Positions 54,882 to 63,256 of a DNA stretch of 64,000 nucleotides are shown here, piece after piece. A model generated the notes under the pieces. That model was not told where the DNA came from. It made no database searches and was given only the letters and a program-made list of their open reading frames with translations. The position numbers were made by a program, and so were the translations under genes. The stretch lies in assembly GCF_006334915.2 (NCBI RefSeq), contig NZ_VDMA02000018.1:62001-126000 (forward strand), given 5' to 3'. The stretch's first letter is position 1; each line of letters begins with the position of its first letter. This DNA is from Microbispora catharanthi. Lineage in GTDB: Bacteria; Actinomycetota; Actinomycetes; Streptosporangiales; Streptosporangiaceae.

Positions 54882-56792
54882 ATGTCGGCTACTGAGGCTC
54901 CGGAGAGGATCGGGCCCTACCGGCTGCTCAGGCAGCTCGGCGAGGGCGGCATGGGGGTGGTCCATCTCGGCCTGGACGCGGAGGGGCGCGAGGTCGCGGT
55001 CAAGGTCCTGCACCCGCACGTCGCCACCGACCTCAAGGCGCGCGACCGGCTCACCCGCGAGGTCGAGACCATGCGGCGGGTGCGCAGCAAGCGCGTCGCC
55101 GAGGTCGTCGACGCCGACCTGACCGGCGCCGCGCCCTACATCGTGACGCGGTACGCCCCCGGGCGGACCTTAGAGCAGACGGTGCTGGAGGACGGGCCGC
55201 TTACCGACGACGGCGTGATCCGGCTCGCGGTGGGCATGTGCGAGGCCCTGGTCGCCATCCACGCGGCCGACGTCATCCACCGCGACCTCAAGCCGGCCAA
55301 CGTGATGCTGGTGGGCGGCGAGCCGCTCGTGATCGACTTCGGCATCGCCCACCTGGTCAACGCCACCCGGCTGACCCAGACGGGGATGTTCGTCGGCACC
55401 CCCGGCTACCTCGCCCCGGAGATCATCCGGGACACCGAGATCACCCAGGCCGCCGACGTGCACGCGCTGGCGGCCACGGTCTTCTTCGCGGCCACCGGGA
55501 AGGCGCCGTTCGGCTCGGGCACGTTCGAGTCGGTCTGTTACAACATCCTCGAAGGCAAGGCGCAGGTGGACCTCGCGCCGGCCTGGCTGCGGGGCTGGCT
55601 CCGCGTCGCCCTGGCGCCCGAGGCCACGTCGCGTCCCACGGCCGCGTCGCTGCTCCGGCTCACCCGTTCGCTCGATCCCTCGGTCACCGTGTTCCAGGAG
55701 ACCGCTCACGAGCCGCCGCGCGACGGCGGGACGCGGATCCTGGACGGCACGCGCGTGCTCGACGATCCGGCGAGGGGGAACGCGGGCGGCCCGATGAACG
55801 GGGGCGGCTCGGTGAACGGCGCCAACGGGAGCCGGACCAGCATGCTGCCGGCCGGCGACGACAGCTACTCCGACCTGCTGCCGCCGGTGAACTACGTGGA
55901 GCCGGAGCGTCCCCGCCGCGAGCCCCGGGCGCCCAGGCAGCGCCGCCCCGTGTCCGCGTCGCCTCCGGCGCATCCGCAGGCCCCGCCCTACGGGCAGGCG
56001 GGCCCGCCCCCGCCGCCGTACCAGCCGTACACCGACCAGCGGGTGGCGGGCTACCCGGAGCCCCGGGTCGCGCCGCCGCCTGCTCCCGCCGCGCCGTACG
56101 AGCCCGAGCCGAGGCGGGCCCCCTACCGGGCCCCGCATCCGGTGCTCGCGGCCCTGCTGCTGGCCACGCTCGTGGCGCTGGCCTGCCTGCTGCCGGTCGT
56201 GGTGAGCCTGTTCGCCGTCGTGGCGGCGCTGTGCCTGCGGGTGGGGCAGTACCTGCTCGGCGACCTCGCCGACCGCCGGGCCACGCGGGGCAGCAGTGGG
56301 GCCGACCCGCTCCTCGCGGTGCTCGGCACGCCGTGGGCGCTGATCAAGGCCGGGCTGGCGACGGTGGTGCAGGTGCCGCTCGCCGTGATGTTCGCGATGT
56401 GCGTGTGGGGCGGGTTCCACTACCTCGGCGGGGTCAGGCCCGATCCGGCCGCGGCGTACGCCGCGGCCGCCTTCGTGGCCGGGCTGTTCCTCCTGCCCGG
56501 TGGGAAGGCCCCCCGCAAGGCGGTGTCCCGGACGCTGAGCACGGTGATCCGGAGCCCCGGAGCGGGAATGATCGTGACGATCGCGGTCGGCACGGTCGCG
56601 CTGTTCGCGATCATGACGGCGCTGTCCGCGGACGCCTCGTGGGTCCCCTGGCGGCCGCCGTCGGTGGCGGTGGACCACATCGTCGCGGATCTCAAACAGA
56701 AGGGTCAGGACACGGTCGTCAACCTGATCGGCGGCGTGATCGGGGACATCATGGACAGGATCGGCCTGGGCTTCCTGACCTTCTGGACCTGA
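54882..56792 (+). CDS. Membrane Ser/Thr protein kinase 2
   Basis: About 636 residues. Kinase domain at the start (LGEGGMGVVHLGLD, AVKVLHPHV, HRDLKPANVML, VIDFGIAHL, TQTGMFVGTPGYLAPE), then a Pro-rich linker (about 270-410) and a C-terminal membrane block (about 415-455, 480-530 and 560-590) followed by a short amphipathic tail. The ATG at 54882 has GGGGGA in front; GTG at 54867, overlapping the previous stop as GTGA, is an equally possible start. The domain order copies kinase 1, so the pair arose by duplication. No extracellular sensor is visible. Confidence 0.9.
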   Translation: MSATEAPERIGPYRLLRQLGEGGMGVVHLGLDAEGREVAVKVLHPHVATDLKARDRLTREVETMRRVRSKRVAEVVDADLTGAAPYIVTRYAPGRTLEQTVLEDGPLTDDGVIRLAVGMCEALVAIHAADVIHRDLKPANVMLVGGEPLVIDFGIAHLVNATRLTQTGMFVGTPGYLAPEIIRDTEITQAADVHALAATVFFAATGKAPFGSGTFESVCYNILEGKAQVDLAPAWLRGWLRVALAPEATSRPTAASLLRLTRSLDPSVTVFQETAHEPPRDGGTRILDGTRVLDDPARGNAGGPMNGGGSVNGANGSRTSMLPAGDDSYSDLLPPVNYVEPERPRREPRAPRQRRPVSASPPAHPQAPPYGQAGPPPPPYQPYTDQRVAGYPEPRVAPPPAPAAPYEPEPRRAPYRAPHPVLAALLLATLVALACLLPVVVSLFAVVAALCLRVGQYLLGDLADRRATRGSSGADPLLAVLGTPWALIKAGLATVVQVPLAVMFAMCVWGGFHYLGGVRPDPAAAYAAAAFVAGLFLLPGGKAPRKAVSRTLSTVIRSPGAGMIVTIAVGTVALFAIMTALSADASWVPWRPPSVAVDHIVADLKQKGQDTVVNLIGGVIGDIMDRIGLGFLTFWT

Positions 56793-56845
56793 CGCCCCGG
56801 TCCCTCGGCGAACCGGGAGGCCCCGAGCGAAGCGGGAGACACAGT

Positions 56846-58081
56846 TTGGGAACGCCGGAACAGCTTGGTCCCTACCGTCTGGTCTCCGCTCTCGGCTCGG
56901 GGGGGTTCGGTGAGGTCCACCTCGCGCTCGATCCCGACGGGCGCACGGTGGCGGTGAAGGTCCTGCATCCCCACGTCGCCTCCGACGGGTTCGCCATCAC
57001 CCGCCTCGCCCGCGAGGTGGAGACCATGCGCCGGGTTCGCGGGGCCCACGTCGCCGAGGTGCTGGACGCCTCCCTGTCGGGGGAACGGCCCTACATCGTC
57101 ACGCGGTACGTCCAGGGCAGGCCGCTCAGCACGGTCGTGGCCAACGACGGGCCGGTCGCGGGGGCCGACCTGCTGCGGCTCGCCCTGGGGCTGGCGGAGG
57201 CCCTGGAGTCCGTCCACGCGGCCGCGGTGGTCCACCGCGACCTCAAGCCGGCCAACGTGATCGTCTCCGAGCGCGAGCCGTACGTGATCGACTTCGGCAT
57301 CGCCTGCGCGCTGGAGTCGGCCTCGGTCACCGCCTCGGGCGCGGTCGTCGGCACGCCCGGCTACCTGGCTCCCGAGGTGCTGGAAGGCCGGGAGGCCGGG
57401 CCGGAGGCCGACGTGTTCGCCTGGGGGGCGACGCTGGCCTTCGCCGCGTCGGGGCGGCAGCCGTACGGGACCGGGCCGGCCGCGGCGATCGCCTACCGGG
57501 TCGTCCACCGCGAGCCCGACCTGTCGGGCGTGCCGTCCTGGCTCGTTCCGATCGTGGAGCGGTGCCTGAGCGCCGATCCGGCGGACCGCCCGGCGACGGC
57601 CGAGCTGGCCGGGCTCCTCAAGGAGGCCGCGCCGGTGCTGGACGGGATCGAGCCGTCGCGGCCCGCGCTGTCCGAGGCGCCCACCCAGCAGTGGCGGCCC
57701 GGCGATCGGCGGCGGAGCCGGCCCTCGCGCGGGACGCGGCGGGGAGAGGTAGACGACCCGCGCGCCGCGCACCGGGAGAAGCTGCACCGCCGCTGGGTGA
57801 TCGGCTCCGCGGTGGTCGTCGGCCTGTTCGCCGCCGCGGCGCGCGCCGACCTGCCCGAGGTGTCGCTTCTCCTGCTGGTGCTCTACGGCATCGCCCTGCT
57901 CGTGGACGCGGGGTTCGGGCTGCTGGGAAAGTCGAGGCGGCGGCTCGTGGTGGACCTCGCGGGCGGCGTCGGGGCCGTCGCGGTGTGGGCGCTGCTCAGC
58001 ACGCTGTTCAGCACGGTGACGCTCCTCATGGCCGTCGGCACCGTCCTGCTCCTGCTCGTCATGCTCGTGTTCGCGAGCTGA
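56846..58081 (+). CDS. Membrane Ser/Thr protein kinase 3 (short form)
   Basis: A 411-residue kinase. Kinase domain about 6-265: LGSGGFGEVHLALD, AVKVLHPHV, HRDLKPANVIV, VIDFGIACA, GAVVGTPGYLAPEVL. A short basic linker (RRRSRPSRGTRRGEVDD) leads to three to four C-terminal membrane segments (about 315-405). The start is TTG at 56846, supported by GGGAG seven bases upstream; the frame extends far upstream but only antisense to kinase 2's frame. The glycine loop reads GSGGFG rather than GEGGMG, and the activation loop lacks the TQTGM seen in kinases 1 and 2. It ends inside a hairpin shared with the converging gene. Confidence 0.9.
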   Translation: MGTPEQLGPYRLVSALGSGGFGEVHLALDPDGRTVAVKVLHPHVASDGFAITRLAREVETMRRVRGAHVAEVLDASLSGERPYIVTRYVQGRPLSTVVANDGPVAGADLLRLALGLAEALESVHAAAVVHRDLKPANVIVSEREPYVIDFGIACALESASVTASGAVVGTPGYLAPEVLEGREAGPEADVFAWGATLAFAASGRQPYGTGPAAAIAYRVVHREPDLSGVPSWLVPIVERCLSADPADRPATAELAGLLKEAAPVLDGIEPSRPALSEAPTQQWRPGDRRRSRPSRGTRRGEVDDPRAAHREKLHRRWVIGSAVVVGLFAAAARADLPEVSLLLLVLYGIALLVDAGFGLLGKSRRRLVVDLAGGVGAVAVWALLSTLFSTVTLLMAVGTVLLLLVMLVFAS

Positions 58082-58104
58082 ATCCCGCCGGGGAGGCGAT
58101 TCAG
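58078..58104. terminator. Compact bidirectional hairpin containing both stop codons
   Basis: CTGAATC (58078-58084) pairs with GATTCAG (58098-58104), extended by GCC/GGC. The kinase 3 stop (58079-58081) and the lipoprotein stop (58101-58103, minus strand) are in opposite arms. Confidence 0.6.
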
Positions 58105-59003
58105 GAGAACCAGTCGGCGCCGAGTTCCTGGATGGTCCTGCTGCCCTGGGGCACCAGCAGCGCCTCGCTCAGCACCTGGTTGACGTGCTTGGGGTTGTTG
58201 ACCATGCCGAACAGGAAGAACGAGCCGCCGTCCGCGGTGCGGAAGCCGAAGATCGAGCCGTGGCCGTCGAACGCGACGTACGCCCCCTTGTTCACGGCGG
58301 GGAACGCCTTGCGGCTGTAGCTGTCCTTGGCCAGGCGGTAGCCGGAGGCGCCCTCCTTCTTCTCGTTGTTCCAGAAGTTCTGGTACTCGTGGGCCACGGC
58401 GCTCGCCGCGAGGGCGTCCATGTCGGTGACGTAGCCGTCGGCGTCGAGCCGCGGCTTCGGCATCCGCCGGCCCCAGTGGATCGGAGTCGCGACGGCCAGC
58501 CTGAACGGCTGCCCGTGGGGGCGGACGAACGCGAGCACGTGCGGGCGGGCATGGCCCTCGGTGTCCTTGTAGGTCGCCTGCGCGATGAACCATTCGCCGA
58601 TCGGCCGCTGCCGTTGCGGCCGGGGCAGGTAGATCGTCGGGGTGCCGGTCATCGTGATCGGCTTGTGCTCCGGCTTCGACCCGAAGATCTCATGGTTGCG
58701 TTCGATCACGCCCTCGTGCAGCGCCGCCTCGACGAACAGCGCGTCGAGCCGGTCGTTCTGATTCCACCACTTGCGCTTTCGCAGCGTCGCGTTGTATTTG
58801 CCCACCCACTCCCGCATGGCCTGCCTCGCCTGGGGGATGGTCGGCCCCGTTTCGGCGGCGGATGGAGTGGGCGCGGCGCTCACGGTCGGCCGTGGTGACG
58901 TGACCGGGCTCGGTGCGTCGCCGCGGCGGGCGGCCATATCCGTGACGACACCACAGCCGGACAGGCTCATGACAAGAGCCACGATCAGCCACGTCCCACG
59001 CAC
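58101..59003 (-). CDS. Lipoprotein of unknown function
   Basis: A 300-residue lipoprotein. GTG at 59003 gives a short signal (RGTWLIVALVMSLSGC; lipobox LSGC) and has GGGGGA 8 bases upstream; the frame is open further to 59096 but without character. A Ser/Thr/Pro spacer (about 28-55) leads to a folded domain of about 240 residues with no recognised motif. It may be a substrate-binding or sensor protein. It converges on the kinase cluster, so it could be a partner for the kinases, but nothing in the sequence proves it. Confidence 0.75.
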   Translation of the reverse strand: MRGTWLIVALVMSLSGCGVVTDMAARRGDAPSPVTSPRPTVSAAPTPSAAETGPTIPQARQAMREWVGKYNATLRKRKWWNQNDRLDALFVEAALHEGVIERNHEIFGSKPEHKPITMTGTPTIYLPRPQRQRPIGEWFIAQATYKDTEGHARPHVLAFVRPHGQPFRLAVATPIHWGRRMPKPRLDADGYVTDMDALAASAVAHEYQNFWNNEKKEGASGYRLAKDSYSRKAFPAVNKGAYVAFDGHGSIFGFRTADGGSFFLFGMVNNPKHVNQVLSEALLVPQGSRTIQELGADWFS

Positions 59004-59434
59004 CGGCGAAGTCCCCCAAGATCGGCCGTGAAAATGCCAACGTATCGGACATCTGGGCACGGTGAGCGCCGTGCGGCCCGGCCTGCTTACGATCATGGAG
59101 TGGTCGCCGTGGGCGACGGCGATGGTTCCGAGTCCCGGCCACGGGGACCTCCGCGACGCTTCCGGAACATAGTTCGGTAGGGTGGCAGTGGGCGTGACCG
59201 GGTTCTGGGTAATTCCTCAACCGAAGGACGCGGCCGTAAAAACCTGGAGGTTTGCACCTAAGCTACCGATGGGTAACATACGCCTGGGGGGACCAGGGTC
59301 AGTTCGACACCCGGGCCACCTGCACAGGCGCGCCCGCGAGCACCTGGCAGTCTTGCATCACGTGCGCGTACCCCGCGCCACGTACCGAGAACCGCGGCGT
59401 CAGCCGTACGGAAAGGGGAGGTCGGCCACCGGCC
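59004..59434 (+). promoter_or_regulatory. Upstream region of etfB with candidate promoter
   Basis: This 431-bp gap holds no convincing gene. TTGCAC (59252-59257) and TAACAT (59274-59279) are 16 bases apart and would drive etfBA with a leader of about 150 bases. A small CCTGG/CCAGG hairpin (59283-59297) lies at the start of that leader. Nothing else was recognised. Confidence 0.45.
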
Positions 59435-60214
59435 ATGAACATCGTCGTCTGCGTGAAGCAGGTCCCCGACACGGCGACCGAGCGCAAGCTGAGGTCCGAT
59501 GACAAGACGCTCGACCGCGACGCCGCCGACGGCGTCGTGAACGAGCTCGACGAGTACGCGGTCGAGGAGGCGCTGCGGCTCAAGGAGGCCCATGGAGGCG
59601 AGGTCACCGTCCTCAGCATGGGCCCCGCCAAGGCGACCGAGACCATCCGCAAGGCCCTGGCGATGGGCGCCGACAAGGCGGTGCACCTGCACGACGACGC
59701 CCTGCACGGCTCGGACGCCCTCGGCACCTCCTACGCCGTCTCCCAGGCCCTGAAGAAGATCGGTTTCGACCTGGTGATCCTGGGTTCGGAGTCGACCGAC
59801 GCCCGCACGGGCATGCTCGCCGCGATGCTGGCCGAGCGGCTCGGCGCCCCGCAGCTCACGCTCGCCGGCAAGGTCGAGGTCGAGGGCACGGCCATCCGGG
59901 TCGAGCGGATCACCGACTACGGCTACGACAAGGTCGAGGCGTCGCTGCCCGCCGTCGTGTCGGTGGTCGAGAAGATCAACGAGCCGCGCTACCCGTCGTT
60001 CAAGGGCATCATGGCCGCCAAGAAGAAGCCGGTCGAGACGCTCGGTGTCGTCGACGCGGAGATCGCGGCCGACCAGGTGGGCCTGGCGAACGCCTGGAGC
60101 GAGGTCGTGGACTTCGCCGCCGCCCCGCCGCGTGCCGCGGGCACCGTGATCAAGGACGAGGGCGACGGCGGCGCCAAGGCCGCCGAGTTCCTCGCGTCGA
60201 AGAAGTTCGTCTGA
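59435..60214 (+). CDS. etfB: Electron transfer flavoprotein, beta subunit
   Basis: The 259-residue protein starts MNIVVCVKQVPDTATERKL and has the ETF-beta landmarks NELDEYAVEEALRLKE near residue 38, VTVLSMGPAKATETIRKALAMGAD near 57 and DLVILGSESTDARTGM near 108 (AMP-binding region). With EtfA it carries electrons from acyl-CoA dehydrogenases to the quinone pool. ATG at 59435; GGGGAG lies 14 bases upstream, a rather long spacing. 10 bases before etfA. Confidence 0.95.
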   Translation: MNIVVCVKQVPDTATERKLRSDDKTLDRDAADGVVNELDEYAVEEALRLKEAHGGEVTVLSMGPAKATETIRKALAMGADKAVHLHDDALHGSDALGTSYAVSQALKKIGFDLVILGSESTDARTGMLAAMLAERLGAPQLTLAGKVEVEGTAIRVERITDYGYDKVEASLPAVVSVVEKINEPRYPSFKGIMAAKKKPVETLGVVDAEIAADQVGLANAWSEVVDFAAAPPRAAGTVIKDEGDGGAKAAEFLASKKFV

Positions 60215-60224
60215 GGGGCTTGGG

Positions 60225-61178
60225 ATGAGTGAGATTCTGGTTCTCGTCGAGCACGTCGACGGTGACGTCAAGAAGGTCACCCTCGAACTGCTGACCCTGG
60301 CCCGGTCGCTGGGCACGCCGGCCGCCGTGTGGGCCGGCCCCGGCTACTCCGACGCCGCGAAGGCCAGGCTCGCCGAGTACGGCGCCGAGAAGATCTACGT
60401 GGCGGCGGCCGATGAGATCGGCGACTACGTGGTGGCACCCAAGGCCGAGGTGCTGGCGCACCTGGTGGCCGAGCGGTCCCCGGCCGCGGTCTTCGTCGCC
60501 GCGACCGGCGAGGGCAAGGAGATCGCCGGCCGTCTGGCGGTCAAGACCGACTCCGGTGTGATCTCGGACGCGGTGGGCGTCGGCGAGGGCTTCGTCGCCG
60601 AGCAGTCCATCTTCGGCGGCGGCGTCAACGTCCACAGCCGCGTGACCAAGGGCACGCCGATCATCACGGTCCGCCCGAACAGCACCGCCCCCGTCGCCGC
60701 CGCCGCGGCCGGCGCCGAGGAGAAGGTGGAGGTCGCGCTGTCGGACGCCGCCCGCGCGGCCAAGATCGTCGAGCGGGTCGTCCAGGAGAAGGGCGCCCGT
60801 CCGGAGCTGACCGAGGCCGCGATCGTGGTCTCCGGCGGCCGGGGCGTGGGCTCGGGCGAGAACTTCTCGATCATCGAGAAGCTCGCCGACACGCTCGGCG
60901 CGGCCGTGGGCGCCTCGCGGGCCGCGACCGACGCTGGCTGGTATCCGCACCAGTTCCAGGTCGGGCAGACGGGCAAGACCGTGTCCCCGCAGCTCTACAT
61001 CGCGGCCGGCATCTCCGGCGCCATCCAGCACCGGGCCGGCATGCAGACCTCCAAGACCATCGTCGTGATCAACAAGGACGCCGAGGCGCCCCTGTTCGAG
61101 ATCGCCGACTTCGGCGTCGTGGGCGACCTGTTCCAGGTCGTCCCGCAGCTCACCGAGGAGATCGAGAAGCGCAAGTGA
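60225..61178 (+). CDS. etfA: Electron transfer flavoprotein, alpha subunit
   Basis: The 317-residue protein has the ETF-alpha N-terminal domain ([18 protein letters not shown]) and the FAD-binding C-terminal domain: [19 protein letters not shown] near residue 203, [10 protein letters not shown] near 228, [19 protein letters not shown] near 247 and a final [15 protein letters not shown]. It partners EtfB and carries the FAD. Closely spaced after etfB, and followed by a strong terminator. Confidence 0.95.
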   Translation: MSEILVLVEHVDGDVKKVTLELLTLARSLGTPAAVWAGPGYSDAAKARLAEYGAEKIYVAAADEIGDYVVAPKAEVLAHLVAERSPAAVFVAATGEGKEIAGRLAVKTDSGVISDAVGVGEGFVAEQSIFGGGVNVHSRVTKGTPIITVRPNSTAPVAAAAAGAEEKVEVALSDAARAAKIVERVVQEKGARPELTEAAIVVSGGRGVGSGENFSIIEKLADTLGAAVGASRAATDAGWYPHQFQVGQTGKTVSPQLYIAAGISGAIQHRAGMQTSKTIVVINKDAEAPLFEIADFGVVGDLFQVVPQLTEEIEKRK

Positions 61179-61182
61179 CGCG

Positions 61183-61220
61183 CTCGGCCCGTGCCGCGTG
61201 TTCACGTGGCACGGGCCGAG
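61183..61220 (+). terminator. Strong hairpin terminator after etfA
   Basis: Two 18-base arms (61183-61200 and 61203-61220) with one mismatch. It starts 5 bases after the etfA stop region. Confidence 0.88.
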
Positions 61221-61309
61221 AGCTCATTCTCGGCCAGCCGGCGGGTGGGTCCTCCCGATCGCCTTCCTGCGGGGATCCTGAGGGCTCTCCTCGCCGGCCC
61301 CGGCAGGCG

Positions 61310-62524
61310 TCAGGCCGCCGCGCGGAGGGGGGCCTCCTCGTCCCCCGACCGGACCGGCAGCGGGATGATCTCCGTACGGGACGCGGGCAGCAGCCGGGCG
61401 GCCACGGCGATGACGACGCCGAGCACGACCGCCACGCCCATCGCGACCCGCAGCGAGGCCGCGGCCGACAGGAAACCGATGACCACGGGCCCGAGCAGCA
61501 GGCCCGCGTAGCCCATCGCGCTCGCCTGCGCGATCGCCGGCCCGGGCTCGCGCGTCGCGGTCCCCGCCAGCGACAGCGCCATCGGGGAGATCGTCGCCAC
61601 CGACAGCCCGATGAAGAACAGCCCGGCGACGGCGGCCACGGTCACCGGCGCGGCGATGACCACGAGGAACGCGAGCGCGGTGGCACCGCCGGAGAACATG
61701 ATCAGCCCGCGCGCGCCATAGCGGCCGCGCAGCCGGTCGCCGGCCAGCCGGGCGAGCAGCATGCCCGCCTCGAACACCGGGTAGCCGAGTGCGGCGACCG
61801 CCTCGGAGGCGTGCAGCGTGCCGATCAGGTACAGGCCGTTCCAGTCGGCGACGACGCCCTCCACCATGAACGCGGCGAAGGTGACCGCGCCGAGCAGGTA
61901 GACGACCCCGGGCAGCCTGCGCCGGGCACGAGCCGACGCCTGGCCCGCCTCGTCCGCCTCGGGCGCGGGGTCGGGCAGGTGCAGACGGCTGAGGGCCAGC
62001 GCCGCCGGCACCGACACCAGGGCGACGACCAGGATGTGGGCGGTGAGGGACAGGCCCAGGGCGATGGCCCCGGTGCCGAGCAGGCCCGCCGAGATCGCGC
62101 CGACGCACCATCCCGCGTGCATGCCGCTCATGATCGGCCGGCCGTACGCGCGCTCGACGGCCGAGCCCTGGGCGTTCATGCCGACGTCGACCGCGCCGAA
62201 CGCCATGCCGAACAGGGCGGCGGCCACGGCCAGCACCGGGAGGGACGGCGCGAACGCGACGAGGACCAGTGACACCGCGCACAGGGGAGCGGCCGCGCGC
62301 AGGACGCCACGGCTGCCGATCCTGGCCAGGACGACGCGCATGAGCTGCATGGTGAGCAGCGCGCCGATCCCCCAGCTGAGCAGGGTGAGCCCGACCGACG
62401 ACTCCGGCAGGCGGAGCCGGTCGGCCAGGGCCGGGAGGCGCACGGTGAAGGTTCCACACATCAGGCCGGCCAGGACGAAGGTGAGGACTGCCCCGTGACG
62501 GGCCTTCCTCAAAGCGCGGGTCAT
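61310..62524 (-). CDS. MFS transporter, FucP/YbjJ-like
   Basis: A 404-residue protein with about twelve membrane segments. The segment GMAFGAVDVGMNAQGSAVERAYG near residue 100, followed by RPIMSGMHAGWCVGA, matches the YbjJ/fucose-permease-like MFS group found in actinomycetes. ATG at 62524 has AAGGA upstream. It lies downstream of a tetR gene on the same strand with a hairpin between, so it is likely repressed by that TetR and exports a drug or metabolite. Confidence 0.87.
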   Translation of the reverse strand: MTRALRKARHGAVLTFVLAGLMCGTFTVRLPALADRLRLPESSVGLTLLSWGIGALLTMQLMRVVLARIGSRGVLRAAAPLCAVSLVLVAFAPSLPVLAVAAALFGMAFGAVDVGMNAQGSAVERAYGRPIMSGMHAGWCVGAISAGLLGTGAIALGLSLTAHILVVALVSVPAALALSRLHLPDPAPEADEAGQASARARRRLPGVVYLLGAVTFAAFMVEGVVADWNGLYLIGTLHASEAVAALGYPVFEAGMLLARLAGDRLRGRYGARGLIMFSGGATALAFLVVIAAPVTVAAVAGLFFIGLSVATISPMALSLAGTATREPGPAIAQASAMGYAGLLLGPVVIGFLSAAASLRVAMGVAVVLGVVIAVAARLLPASRTEIIPLPVRSGDEEAPLRAAA

Positions 62525-62589
62525 CACAGCTTCCTTTCCAGGTGAGTCGAGTGGGTTTCCAGGCCCGGATTTACGGGCAGACACCAGCA

Positions 62590-62628
62590 GGTCGCCCTTT
62601 CACGGCAGAGCCGGAAGGAAGGGCGACC
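62590..62628 (-). terminator. Hairpin between tetR and the MFS gene
   Basis: GGTCGCCCTT (62590-62599) and AAGGGCGACC (62619-62628) form 10-bp arms around a 19-base loop, which can itself fold (CGGCAGAGCCG). It could be a terminator or attenuator for the tetR transcript. Confidence 0.55.
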
Positions 62629-62662
62629 ACCAGGTGTGGGTCAGGGGTGCGCAAGCGGCGCG

Positions 62663-63154
62663 CTACAACAGGGCGAGCAGCCTGGCGCGGATCGCGGCGT
62701 AGTCGATGATCGCCGCACAGTGGGTGGCGACCTCCCAGACGCCCTCACAGGCCAGCCGTACGACCTGGGAGGTCAGGGGGTCGGGCTCGTCGTCCAGGCC
62801 CTGCCGCATCCAGCGGTCCATCGCCCCGCGCAGCGGCGCGAGCAGTTCGGGATCGCCGGCCGCGCCCGTGACCACGGCCCATCGTCGCAGCCGGCCGGTC
62901 TCCACAGCCTCGAACGTCGCGGCGACGTACGCCCGGGTGTAGGTGCTCTCCGACTGCGCCTCGATGAGCGCGTCGAAATCGGCGATCAGGCGCTCGATCA
63001 TGCCTTTGACGAGCGCTTCCTTGCTCGCGAAGTGATAGAGGAGACCGCCCTTGCTGACACCGGCGCGCTCGGCCACCGCCGCCAGGGTCAGGGCCTGGGC
63101 GCCCTGATCCTGCAGCAGGCCCTCGGCCGCGTCCAGCAGTTCGTCCTTCCTCAT
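62663..63154 (-). CDS. TetR-family transcriptional regulator
   Basis: A 163-residue TetR protein. The N-terminal helix-turn-helix is typical ([13 protein letters not shown], then [21 protein letters not shown] and [10 protein letters not shown]), and the C-terminal ligand domain (about 60-163) is short. ATG at 63154 has AGGTGG upstream. A perfect 14-bp palindrome 13 bases before the start is the probable operator. The MFS gene downstream is the likely co-regulated exporter. Confidence 0.92.
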   Translation of the reverse strand: MRKDELLDAAEGLLQDQGAQALTLAAVAERAGVSKGGLLYHFASKEALVKGMIERLIADFDALIEAQSESTYTRAYVAATFEAVETGRLRRWAVVTGAAGDPELLAPLRGAMDRWMRQGLDDEPDPLTSQVVRLACEGVWEVATHCAAIIDYAAIRARLLALL

Positions 63155-63166
63155 GCCACCTACTGT

Positions 63167-63180
63167 ACCGTCTGGACGGT
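63167..63180. promoter_or_regulatory. TetR operator
   Basis: ACCGTC, TG, GACGGT is a perfect inverted repeat between tetR and the divergent cysteine desulfurase gene. Position close to the tetR start fits autorepression. Confidence 0.7.
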
Positions 63181-63256
63181 TAAGTTGCGACTCGTGCCGG
63201 TGTCCTTTGCTCGCCCGGATACGCTTGGTGGGCTGAATACGTGTCAGGGAGGGGTC

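Noticed and set aside
55238..56845. Upstream extension of the kinase 3 frame to 55238
   Set aside because: It is a shifted frame inside kinase 2 with low-complexity composition; the kinase fold starts at the TTG at 56846.
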